64,000 bases of DNA from JABMNT01 sp048262655. GTDB lineage: Bacteria > Pseudomonadota > Alphaproteobacteria > Rhodospirillales > Casp-alpha2. How positions within the stretch are numbered: the first letter of the stretch is position 1; each line of letters begins with the position of its first letter. The position numbers and the translations under genes were made by a program. Where the stretch lies: contig JBLXEY010000005.1 in assembly GCA_048262655.1 (NCBI GenBank), forward strand, positions 62,001 to 126,000. Reading direction: 5' to 3'. Under the pieces are notes generated by a model. The model saw nothing but the letters and a program-made list of their open reading frames with translations, was not told where the DNA came from and ran no database searches. Shown here piece by piece: positions 52,381-60,111 of this stretch.

Positions 52381-52965
52381 CTATTTGCCTGAAAGCGGAA
52401 CAACAGACGTGTCAACCCAATCACCCATGAGCTTCACTTCATGGCGAATAAATTTCTCATCATTGAAGGCATTTGCCATAGTTGCCACACCTTGGCTGCG
52501 GGCCAGCAGATGCATGCCGAGCTTATCAGCATGCGCCTTATTGGCGCCCAGCTGAATAAACTGTTCTGCCAACCAGCTTCGGAACAAGGTAAACAGGCCT
52601 ATGGCATCAGCTTGCGCGGCATGGTCCAGCTTAACAAGTTCTGTACTCAAGGTGCCGACTGGGCACCCGTAGGCCATAATTTTTGTGCGATTTTTAATCA
52701 GGATATGGATAAAGCTCTTAATACGACCCCTGGGGCTTTCCCCTTCAACGCCCCATTGGGCCAACATCTGTTCTGTCGCCGCCAGCCGATGCTGGATGAC
52801 GGCATCAAGAATCTCATCCTTAGATTTAAAATGATGATAGAAATTGCCGCGCGAAATTTGAACAACATTGGCGATATCAGCGAATGACGTGTTTTCAAAG
52901 CCCTGCTGATAAAAAAGCAGATCAGCCGCTTCAGTAATCTTCTGGCGGGTCGCACTTTCGCCCAT
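52381..52965 (-). CDS. TetR/AcrR-family regulator
   Basis: 194 residues with a classical N-terminal helix-turn-helix (LFYQQGFENTSFADIANVVQISRGNFYHHFKSKDEILDAVI, about residues 16-56) and a helical ligand domain ending in PLSGK. Its start lies 31 bases from a perfect 16-bp inverted repeat at 52996-53037, most likely its own operator. The repressor probably controls itself and the YciI gene; the ABC transporter on the far side reads the same way and ends just before the operator. Confidence 0.92.
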   Translation of the reverse strand: MGESATRQKITEAADLLFYQQGFENTSFADIANVVQISRGNFYHHFKSKDEILDAVIQHRLAATEQMLAQWGVEGESPRGRIKSFIHILIKNRTKIMAYGCPVGTLSTELVKLDHAAQADAIGLFTLFRSWLAEQFIQLGANKAHADKLGMHLLARSQGVATMANAFNDEKFIRHEVKLMGDWVDTSVVPLSGK

Positions 52966-52995
52966 TACATGCTCACTCTTCTTGACCGATTCAAT

Positions 52996-53037
52996 TAGGA
53001 CAATTGACCTATTTTGTAAATTAGGTCAATTGTCCTA
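52996..53037 (-). promoter_or_regulatory. Perfect TetR operator palindrome
   Basis: Arms TAGGACAATTGACCTA (52996-53011) and TAGGTCAATTGTCCTA (53022-53037) are exact complements around ten bases. Each arm holds a near-palindromic GGACAATTGACC core, so two repressor dimers could bind. Confidence 0.75.
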
Positions 53038-53048
53038 GTTTGTCAAGA

Positions 53049-53822
53049 TCAAGCAGGCAATCGCGCATCCACATAGCAGGTTCCGCGCTGCGTCATTTCC
53101 AGACTTGCCTCAACCCGATAGGTTTCTCCAATTTCCGGCATCGCCAAAACATCACGTGCTTTGTCATTAGCGACGACGCGACCTTCACGGATCAAGATTA
53201 ACTGATCGCAGAATTGTGCTGCAAGGTTCAGATCATGCAGGGCCGCAAAGACGATAAGATTGCGTTTCTCCATCGCCCTCCGAATCGCCGACATGATGGA
53301 AAGCTGATGATGCAAGTCCAGCGCACTGGTAGGTTCGTCGAGAAGAACGAGTCTTGGATCGCGGACCAGTGTTTGGGCCACAGCCACCATTTGTTTTTGC
53401 CCGCCGCTTAGCGTTGCCAGCGCCCGATCCGCGATTTCAGACAAAGAAAGTTCTGACAGAATTGTATGAACACGATCCAGTTCATTTTCCTTCACATGCC
53501 AATTCGAAATTTGTTTCAGCGCCAGCAAAACCGCATCAAACACTGATAAATAGGCATTGCTCGCGTAAGTTTGTGGCATGTAAGAAATCTGACGGGCCCG
53601 GTCCTTGCGTCCCAGACTATTGAGTTCTACACCATCCAATCGGATTGAGCCGCTCTTCGGTTTGTTGAGACCGGTTATGGTTTTAAACAACGTCGACTTA
53701 CCGGAAGCATTTGGCCCTAACAGACCAACGAACTGCCCGGGTGTGGCGGCATCGATGGTTACATCATGCAAGACATGGTGGGCCCCATAAGCGACATTCA
53801 GATCCTTGATTTCCAGGCTCAT
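53049..53822 (-). CDS. Iron-chelate ABC transporter ATP-binding protein (FecE-like)
   Basis: 257 residues. Walker A GPNASGKST near 36-44, Q-loop, signature LSGGQKQMVAVAQTL near 139-153 and Walker B LVLLDEPTSALDLHHQL near 160-176 identify an ABC ATPase of the FecE/FhuC/BtuD type, which drives uptake of ferric siderophores, haem or cobalamin. It overlaps the permease gene by ATGA and is the last gene of the transport operon read from the Fur-like sites near 57.1 kb. Confidence 0.92.
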   Translation of the reverse strand: MSLEIKDLNVAYGAHHVLHDVTIDAATPGQFVGLLGPNASGKSTLFKTITGLNKPKSGSIRLDGVELNSLGRKDRARQISYMPQTYASNAYLSVFDAVLLALKQISNWHVKENELDRVHTILSELSLSEIADRALATLSGGQKQMVAVAQTLVRDPRLVLLDEPTSALDLHHQLSIMSAIRRAMEKRNLIVFAALHDLNLAAQFCDQLILIREGRVVANDKARDVLAMPEIGETYRVEASLEMTQRGTCYVDARLPA

Positions 53823-54886
53823 GACAAACGCCCTTTCCGTGTTGAAAAGACCAGCGATAGGAACACCGGCACCCCGATTAATGAAGTGATAATGCCGATT
53901 GGAAAAATAACACCGGGCGTAATTGATTTAGAAACAATGGAAGTGATGGAAAGGACAAGCGCTCCTATAATTGCGGAGACAGGAAGGAAGTAACGTTGGT
54001 CCTCGCCCACCAGCATCCGCGCCATATGTGGACCGACAAGCCCGACAAAGGCAACGGTGCCAACAAAAGACACCGATGTGGCGGCCAGTAGCGAGATATA
54101 AATCAGCAGCTCAATCCGCAAGCGGCTGACATCAACTCCCAGACTGATCGCACTTTCTTCCCCCAATCGCAGAGCCGTCAATTGCCACGTCCGCATTAGG
54201 CACAGCGGAAACACGATGGCCAACAAGATGCTGCCCCAAGCCAGTTTATCCCAACTGGCGCGCGATAGGGATCCCATCATCCAAAAGATTATACGTTGTA
54301 GTTGAGTTTCCGAGGCGGAGTATTCCAACAACGCCAACAAAGCCCCAAATGTGAAGAACATCGCGATACCAAAAAGCACCATGGTTTCCGCACTAACGCC
54401 CCGTATTTTTGTGAGCGCCAGTAAAACAGCAGATGTCGCAAGGGCAAAGACAAAGGCATTGGCCGTAACAATGAAGTCCGCCGCACCGGGTAGGATACTT
54501 ACACCAAAAACAATGGCAACCGCGGCACCGAAACTGGCAGCAGAAGACACACCCAGGGTAAACGGTTCCGCCAAAGGATTGTTCAAGATGGTTTGCATTT
54601 CAGCTCCCGCCACCGCAAGCATGGCGCCGACCAAAACAGCCGTTGTTGCTACCGGCAACCGATAGTCCCAAATAATCACTTCCATTTTTATGCCATGCAG
54701 AGATTTGTCGAACAGCGTTTCCAGCACCATTGAGATTGGAAAATCGCCGGGGCCATTTGCAACGTCGTACAAAAAGCTGGTGATCAGCGCCAGCGTAAGA
54801 AGCAACAAAATGCCCAGGCGCCGCGCATTTCGGGACCGGTATCCGGTCCGGGTATCTATGACGCCTGCGGTGAGAGTGTCAGCCAT
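53819..54886 (-). CDS. Iron-chelate ABC transporter permease (FecCD family)
   Basis: 355 residues from the ATG at 54886; a TTG at 54898 is an alternative and neither start has a strong ribosome site. Nine or ten hydrophobic segments and the family motifs GAMLAVAGAEMQTILNNPLAEPFTLGVSSAASFGAA and GTVAFVGLVGPHMARMLVGEDQRYFLP, the latter with the ATPase-contact loop, are clear. It forms the inner-membrane channel with the FecE-like protein. An intrinsic terminator precedes it, so it may be expressed less than the binding protein. Confidence 0.92.
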   Translation of the reverse strand: MADTLTAGVIDTRTGYRSRNARRLGILLLLTLALITSFLYDVANGPGDFPISMVLETLFDKSLHGIKMEVIIWDYRLPVATTAVLVGAMLAVAGAEMQTILNNPLAEPFTLGVSSAASFGAAVAIVFGVSILPGAADFIVTANAFVFALATSAVLLALTKIRGVSAETMVLFGIAMFFTFGALLALLEYSASETQLQRIIFWMMGSLSRASWDKLAWGSILLAIVFPLCLMRTWQLTALRLGEESAISLGVDVSRLRIELLIYISLLAATSVSFVGTVAFVGLVGPHMARMLVGEDQRYFLPVSAIIGALVLSITSIVSKSITPGVIFPIGIITSLIGVPVFLSLVFSTRKGRLS

Positions 54887-54930
54887 ATGTGATTTCAAAT
54901 ACCAAAGTATTTGCCTTTGATTCTGTCGTT

Positions 54931-54958
54931 AAAAAACCCCGGGAACAAAATCCCGGGG
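54931..54958 (-). terminator. Terminator or attenuator between binding-protein and permease genes
   Basis: On the minus strand CCCCGGGA pairs with TCCCGGGG (54937-54944 with 54951-54958) and is followed by six T residues (54931-54936 on the complement). Placed inside the transporter operon, it should let the abundant binding protein be made in excess. Confidence 0.85.
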
Positions 54959-54967
54959 CATAAGGCG

Positions 54968-56131
54968 CTATTTTTCAAGTTTCCCCCAAAAGACTCCACT
55001 GGCCGAAATGGGCAGATAGGTATCATGGAGCTCCTTGAAAGAGGCTTGCGGATCAAGGTCCGCAAACAATTTCGGATGGAACCATTTTGCAAACGCATGG
55101 AGAGCCACAAAATGATAGGGGCTGTTATAAAACTGGTGATAAACCGTATAGAAATTTCCAGACTTCACAGCGCTTAACGCACCCCAGCCTTTCCGGCTGG
55201 CCAGCGCCTTAAGCCGTTCCTGAACGACGGCGTCTGTCGCCTCATACCCTAACAAAACAGCACCCGTCTCCGGCTTGGCTTCGGCCCAGTTCGCACCTGT
55301 ACCAACAATGAATTCCGGATCATCAACAAAAATCGATTCCGGGTTGACCTGACCAGAGAAACCTCTGAACTTTGCCGTCCCCCAGTTCTGACCACCGGCC
55401 TCATCAACCAGCTTCCCAAGGTTCTCGCCACCAAAGGTACTGCAACATTTGTTGGGATTGTATCCAGCAGCCCGCTCGATAAAGACAACAGGTCTGTCTG
55501 AGTCTTTGAGAGCAGCGACGCGCGAATATACAATGGACATTTGACGCATGTAATAATCGACAAAAGTGTTGGCTTGCCTTTCGCGGTCCATGACCTTGCC
55601 AAGCAGCAACAGGGATGGAACCGTGTTGCGCGTTGGCTGTTGACGGAAATCAACAAAAATTGTCGGGATACCGGCTTTCTCTAACTTCGACAACAACCCA
55701 CTTTCCTGAGCTTTCAATAAGTTGCCCAAATTCAGAACCAGCAAATCCGCTTTCAGCAGGATCAGTTTTTCCAGACTGTATTCTGCTGCATAAGGGCTTC
55801 CGAGGTTTGGAACCTTTGCCGCTTCCGGGAACCGGGCTTTATATTTGCGATAGGCATCCGGATCATATTTGATAAGATCATCTTTCCAGCCAACAACTTT
55901 TGCAAACGGTGCTTCTTTCTCAAGAAGAGCCAACGAATACATCATTCGACCTTCGCCAAGGACAATCCGCTTCACCCCTTTTTCGACTTTCACCAAACGA
56001 CCGGCTATATCCGTAACTTCGATGGTTTCCGCATAACCCGGACTGGCAAGCAACATGGGAATACAAAGCGATAGCCCCGCCATAAGGGCACGGGTAGATT
56101 TTAGTGCTCGGATGAGCGTTTTGAAGTGCAT
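54968..56131 (-). CDS. Periplasmic iron-chelate binding protein (FepB/FecB-like)
   Basis: 387 residues with a signal peptide (LMAGLSLCIPMLLASPGYAE) and no lipobox. The class III binding fold is seen: VTDIAGRLVKVEKGVKRIVLGEG near 38-60, KLILLKADLLVLNL, and DPEFIVGTGANW. It captures the chelate and delivers it to the FecCD permease. Compared with most FepB relatives it has a longer C-terminal part. Followed by an intrinsic terminator. Confidence 0.88.
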   Translation of the reverse strand: MHFKTLIRALKSTRALMAGLSLCIPMLLASPGYAETIEVTDIAGRLVKVEKGVKRIVLGEGRMMYSLALLEKEAPFAKVVGWKDDLIKYDPDAYRKYKARFPEAAKVPNLGSPYAAEYSLEKLILLKADLLVLNLGNLLKAQESGLLSKLEKAGIPTIFVDFRQQPTRNTVPSLLLLGKVMDRERQANTFVDYYMRQMSIVYSRVAALKDSDRPVVFIERAAGYNPNKCCSTFGGENLGKLVDEAGGQNWGTAKFRGFSGQVNPESIFVDDPEFIVGTGANWAEAKPETGAVLLGYEATDAVVQERLKALASRKGWGALSAVKSGNFYTVYHQFYNSPYHFVALHAFAKWFHPKLFADLDPQASFKELHDTYLPISASGVFWGKLEK

Positions 56132-56226
56132 AGAAATCTCCTTTTAATGGCCGCATTTGCGACCTGTTGTTGGTGATCAAAATTAAATACACATCTCTTG
56201 TGTTTGAAGGCTTTGGCTCGGCGTCC

Positions 56227-57012
56227 TTATTTCTGTGCGTGAAAAATGAAACGATCCCCGATAAAGGTCCTCAACCAATCTGTTGGACCGGCAATTTTAC
56301 GCTGGGCACGGCGGATCGGCTCGTAGGAATGGCGAGTGATATTGCGATATCCAACATCGTGCGCCAGCCCCGCCAGGTGCTCGAATTGCAGGCCGTCTTT
56401 AAAATAAAACCGCGACGTAATCTCGTTGTGCTCAGTGCGCTGTTTCGCCGTCAAACTTTCTTGTGAGGGATAGATACGTTCAAGCTGTGCAATCAAATTG
56501 CGCAACAGTTTGTCGCGCCAACGGCTCGTTATAAAATCACCATCAAAGATAACCAAATGCCCCCCCGGTTTGGTGACCCGATACCAATCCGCAAGCGCCG
56601 CCACTGGATCAAGCAGGGTCCAGACCAAATGGCGGCAGGTAACCAAATCAAAGGTATCGTCGGGCTGGATTGTATTTTCCGCGTCGCCCAACACGTAACG
56701 AACCCGAGAGTTTTTTCGGTGTTTGGTCTTTGATAGTTCCTGCATCGGCTCGGAAAAATCGATGCCGGTGATGTCGTGTCCTAGCGCACTCAAGACCTTG
56801 GTGATTTCCCCTGTGCCACTGCCCAACTCCAGGACCTTCTGGTTTTGCGCAGGCACTAACGATGCATAAGCCTCTTTCCATGCATCCAGTTCATAGCCAG
56901 CTTCGATGCCATGACTAAACGACCGATCAAACCCCGCCGCCCGCGCCGACCAGTAGGCACGAATCTGTTCCTTCAGGTCGTAGTTGGATCGGTAATTTTC
57001 GAGTCGCGCCAT
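56227..57012 (-). CDS. SAM-dependent methyltransferase in the iron-transport operon
   Basis: 261 residues of class I methyltransferase type: VLELGSGTGEITKVLSALGHDITGIDFSEPMQ near 60-90 carries the SAM motif I, with LVTCRHLVWTLLDPVAALADWYRVTKPGGHLVIFDGD for later motifs. It is first in the operon behind the Fur-like sites, with AGGA four bases from its ATG. Methyltransferases also accompany Fec-type importers elsewhere; a role in modifying a chelate is a possibility, not shown. Confidence 0.85.
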   Translation of the reverse strand: MARLENYRSNYDLKEQIRAYWSARAAGFDRSFSHGIEAGYELDAWKEAYASLVPAQNQKVLELGSGTGEITKVLSALGHDITGIDFSEPMQELSKTKHRKNSRVRYVLGDAENTIQPDDTFDLVTCRHLVWTLLDPVAALADWYRVTKPGGHLVIFDGDFITSRWRDKLLRNLIAQLERIYPSQESLTAKQRTEHNEITSRFYFKDGLQFEHLAGLAHDVGYRNITRHSYEPIRRAQRKIAGPTDWLRTFIGDRFIFHAQK

Positions 57013-57034
57013 AAAATCCTGCCGTGGCCTAAAT

Positions 57035-57100
57035 GCGAATGATTATTAATATTATTTCTTAACATAGGATTTTTTAATTGCAACTAATAATTATTATCAA
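57035..57100 (-). promoter_or_regulatory. Fur-like sites before the iron-transport operon
   Basis: Two AT-rich imperfect palindromes: 57081-57100, which holds GATAATAATTATTAG on the complement, and 57035-57056, with GCGAATGATTATTAATATTATT-like sequence split over both arms. They lie 23-88 bases from the methyltransferase start. Iron-dependent repression of the operon is inferred. Confidence 0.55.
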
Positions 57101-57267
57101 CTATTTGTTATGCAAATCCATACTGTCTGGCAGGACACAGGTATGAATAATCGCTCTGGCGATAAAACTTGGTCTAGGTTAACGCACATTACGACAACGG
57201 TATCTTGTTAAAAAAAACTGTGGGCCTTGCGATTTTGTTGCCCATAGAATGGCAACCTCGGACGCGC
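57101..57267. other. Gap upstream of the iron operon, no gene seen
   Basis: The stretch up to the lipoprotein gene is AT-rich, holds no supported coding frame and probably carries the promoter of the transport operon. Confidence 0.4.
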
Positions 57268-57834
57268 TTATTTTCGCCTTACAATCTCAATGCACTTTTC
57301 CAGAGTATAATCACGACGTTTTGCTTCTTTAACGTATTTGACGAGTCCCACTCTATCTGTCCATTGCGGGATTTCCCCGGAGGGCTCAAGCGCATAAGCG
57401 CAAACAACTCGAGCTGATTTATTGGCTGGAAAACCTGTTTCACCTAACGTTTTATTATAATCCGTGGGTTGACTATCCCAGTTTTCAAGAATGACTTTGC
57501 CCTGCCAAACGATGTGCCTCTCTCTTGCAAAAACTTTGCACTGGGAGGTCGCTTGCTTTTCGCAAATCGCCACAGCTCGTTCTCCTGCATCATCGACACA
57601 ATCCTTAAGACTCAGGTCGCAATTGTTGGAACCGGCTTCTCGCCCATCAACGGACACAGCGAAGTAACCAGGGCGCGTGCTTTTCAAATATCTATCAAAT
57701 TCGGACTGAACCAAGGGCGTGATAATAAGTGTCCCAGATCCGTATTGAGGAACAGTTAAAGGCTGCAATGTTGCACAGCCCCCGGCGGCAACTAACAACA
57801 CAATCGGAAGCAAGATGTGTTTCATAAAACGCAT
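57268..57834 (-). CDS. Putative lipoprotein, unknown function
   Basis: 188 residues with a signal peptide and lipobox (LLVAAGGC, Cys near residue 20), then a compact domain with several cysteines, including one pair in NNCDLSLKDC, and a basic C-terminus (AKRRDYTLEKCIEIVRRK). No family was recognised. It lies 53 bases downstream of the LOG gene on the same strand and may be read with it. Confidence 0.6.
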   Translation of the reverse strand: MRFMKHILLPIVLLVAAGGCATLQPLTVPQYGSGTLIITPLVQSEFDRYLKSTRPGYFAVSVDGREAGSNNCDLSLKDCVDDAGERAVAICEKQATSQCKVFARERHIVWQGKVILENWDSQPTDYNKTLGETGFPANKSARVVCAYALEPSGEIPQWTDRVGLVKYVKEAKRRDYTLEKCIEIVRRK

Positions 57835-57887
57835 GTTTTTTTCAGCACCCCTTATTCACACGCGCATGAAAGAGATCATTTTTGCCT

Positions 57888-58700
57888 CTAGAAATACCCA
57901 CCCGGATGTTCAATAGCATCTTCGCGTAATCCCTTGATAATGTAATCATAGGCATCATCAACGGAATCAGTTGTGTGAAAAAGATCAAGGTCTTTCTCGG
58001 AAATCGTACCGTATTTGACCAAAGCTTCGAGATTGAGAACGTCTCCCCAGAACTCTGTTCCAAACAGGACAATGGGCATTTTCTTTTTAGATTTTCCGGT
58101 CTGTATCAATGTTAGCGCTTCAAACAATTCATCCATCGTCCCAAAACCACCCGGAAAAACAACCAACGCCTTTGCTAGATACAAAAACCAGAACTTCCGC
58201 ATAAAGAAATAGTGGAACTCAAAGTTCAGTTCGCGGGTGATATAAGGGTTAAAATGTTGTTCGAACGGCAACGAAATGTTGAGGCCAATGTTAATGCCGT
58301 CCGCTTCCGATGCGCCTCGATTGGCTGCTTCCATAATACCAGGGCCGCCTCCGGTGCAGACCAAAAATCTGCGTTTACGGTCCTCAAGCTCTTTTGACCA
58401 TGTTGTCAGCTTGCCGGCCAATGCCCGTGCATCCTCATAGAACCGCGACATCATTACCTTGCGTTCGGCGTCTTTAACATCTCCGCCTTCCGCTTTTGCG
58501 GCTTTTAACCCCGCTTCCGCTTCTTCTCGCGATCGAATGCGGGCCGAGCCAAAGAACACAATGGTGTCGCTAACATCATGGCGTTCCAACCGTGATTCCG
58601 GCTCTAAATATTCTGACAGAATACGCAATTCCCGTGCATCCGGGCTGTTCATAAAAGCTTCGCTTTTGTATGCTTTTTTGCCTTCGTTTTCGTCACTCAT
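57888..58700 (-). CDS. LOG-family nucleotide phosphoribohydrolase
   Basis: 270 residues. The PGGxGT and GGGPG motifs are clear: CTGGGPGIMEAANRGASEAD near 115-134 and VFPGGFGTMDELFEALT near 185-201, with the catalytic Arg and Glu of the lysine-decarboxylase-like fold. LOG proteins release the base from cytokinin or AMP-like ribotides. The protein is longer than typical LOG members (~190) at its N-terminus. It overlaps the HAD gene by ATGA, so they are translationally coupled. Confidence 0.9.
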   Translation of the reverse strand: MSDENEGKKAYKSEAFMNSPDARELRILSEYLEPESRLERHDVSDTIVFFGSARIRSREEAEAGLKAAKAEGGDVKDAERKVMMSRFYEDARALAGKLTTWSKELEDRKRRFLVCTGGGPGIMEAANRGASEADGINIGLNISLPFEQHFNPYITRELNFEFHYFFMRKFWFLYLAKALVVFPGGFGTMDELFEALTLIQTGKSKKKMPIVLFGTEFWGDVLNLEALVKYGTISEKDLDLFHTTDSVDDAYDYIIKGLREDAIEHPGGYF

Positions 58701-59413
58701 GATTTATCGCCTTCAAGCTCATGCAGTTTTACGTATTTCGCCAAACCCGATAAATGCGGCACCGTATCGGTCCCGTCAGGGAACGGGCTGTCTTCATCCG
58801 GGTTCACCCGCCCCAAAAACGGCATTTTACAAATCTGAGCAGCGTTGTAATCCGTCATGGCATCTCCGATGAACAGGCAATTTGCTGCTGTCAATCCATG
58901 TAAGTCGAGAAGCTCATTGACGATATCATCCTTGGTTCTGGGCGATCCATAAATACCCGTAAAATAACCAGAGATGCCGCGCTTATCCGTGATACGGCGC
59001 AATTCATCCTCAGGTGTTCCTGAAACAACGAAGGTTTTTAGAATGTCCTTTGCCCGGATCAAAAAGGCAAGAGCTCCATCAACACTTTCACACTCAACAA
59101 CCTGTTGCTCAACGGAGCGTGAGTACTTTTGGCACAAAGCGTCAAGCTCATTTGGAGTCAGGTCTATATTCAAAAACTCTTTATGGGCGTGTTTGATTTT
59201 CACGACCCGCGAAATACCGGCATGGGCCATGTGATGCGCGACAACACGCTCAACCACATCGGCTGGATGCTCGCGGTACAAATTACGAAAGGCTTCGACT
59301 TTTAAATGTTCCGAGTGGACAATAACGCCGTCAAAATCAAAGAATATGGCTTGAATGGTAATCTTCTTTCCTCCGTCAATTTCTGGTTTTAAGCGTTTTT
59401 CAAGCCGGATCAT
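58697..59413 (-). CDS. HAD-family hydrolase, PGMB/Gph-like
   Basis: 238 residues from the ATG at 59413, which overlaps the moaE stop by 14 bases; a longer frame begins at 59455. HAD motif I is IFFDFDGVIVHSEHLK (nucleophile and acid Asp), motif II VVSGTPEDELRR, and motifs III/IV FIGDAMTDYNAAQ. The cap is of the small helical kind, as in phosphoglycolate-type phosphatases. Substrate unknown. A strong GGAGGAAAG lies inside the frame just before the motif I strand; the only codons there are ATT-type, so a shorter start would be unusual. Confidence 0.82.
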   Translation of the reverse strand: MIRLEKRLKPEIDGGKKITIQAIFFDFDGVIVHSEHLKVEAFRNLYREHPADVVERVVAHHMAHAGISRVVKIKHAHKEFLNIDLTPNELDALCQKYSRSVEQQVVECESVDGALAFLIRAKDILKTFVVSGTPEDELRRITDKRGISGYFTGIYGSPRTKDDIVNELLDLHGLTAANCLFIGDAMTDYNAAQICKMPFLGRVNPDEDSPFPDGTDTVPHLSGLAKYVKLHELEGDKS

Positions 59414-59855
59414 TCCAACGCGTCGCCGCGGCATCATCCGAATCTCGGGCATCAACCCATTTGCCGCCCGATGGCGTATCTTCCAGTTTCCAAAAGGGAG
59501 CCTTGGTTTTCAACCAGTCGATCAAAAAATGACAGGCTTCGAATGACGCTTCGCGGTGCGCCGAAGCCGCCGCCACTAGAACAATCTGTTCACCCGGCTC
59601 AAGACGACCATAGCGGTGGATGATCAACGTTCCATCAAGAGGCCATCTTGATTGGGCTTCCGCTTCTATTTCGCTTAAGGCCTTTTCGGTCATGCCGGGG
59701 TAGTGCTCTAACGTCATTGCCGAGATATTTTCATCGCCCGCCATATCGCGAACAAGACCTACGAAGCTGCACAAACCACCGATCGCATTGTTGCCATCCG
59801 TCAAGGCCTTAAGCTCCTGGCCTAAATCAAAGTCTTCTTGCTGGACACGGATCAT
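59400..59855 (-). CDS. moaE: Molybdopterin synthase catalytic subunit
   Basis: 151 residues. MoaE uses the thiocarboxylate of MoaD to put sulphur on precursor Z, giving molybdopterin. VGLVRDMAGDENISAMTLEHYPGM near 33-56, HRYGRLEPGEQIVLVAAASAHREASFEACHFLIDWLKTKAPFWK near 78-122 (with the active-site Lys) and a Trp-rich end are typical. It follows moaD by four bases. Confidence 0.95.
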   Translation of the reverse strand: MIRVQQEDFDLGQELKALTDGNNAIGGLCSFVGLVRDMAGDENISAMTLEHYPGMTEKALSEIEAEAQSRWPLDGTLIIHRYGRLEPGEQIVLVAAASAHREASFEACHFLIDWLKTKAPFWKLEDTPSGGKWVDARDSDDAAATRWNDPA

Positions 59856-59859
59856 CCCC

Positions 59860-60111
59860 TCACCCTCCGGTTACGGGCGGGAAGAATGCCACTTCATCAG
59901 AATTAGAAAGCACGTGATCGAGAGTTACATACTCCTGATTCACCGCGACACGAACCATAGCCTCGTCGGCAAAAGCTGTTTCATAAACCGCATCTTTTTG
60001 CTTCAGGAAATCTACCAATCCGGCGACCGTCGACATGGCGTCCGTCTGCTCTATGTCTTCTTCTGACGTCCCTATGGTCTCGCGGACCCAGGCAAAGTAG
60101 AGAACCTTCAT
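59860..60111 (-). CDS. moaD: Molybdopterin synthase sulfur-carrier subunit
   Basis: 83 residues of the ubiquitin-like fold ending in the required Gly-Gly (FFPPVTGG), the site of thiocarboxylation. It overlaps moeA by ATGA and pairs with moaE. The JAMM peptidase encoded at 8681 is 51 kb away and need not act on it. Confidence 0.93.
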   Translation of the reverse strand: MKVLYFAWVRETIGTSEEDIEQTDAMSTVAGLVDFLKQKDAVYETAFADEAMVRVAVNQEYVTLDHVLSNSDEVAFFPPVTGG

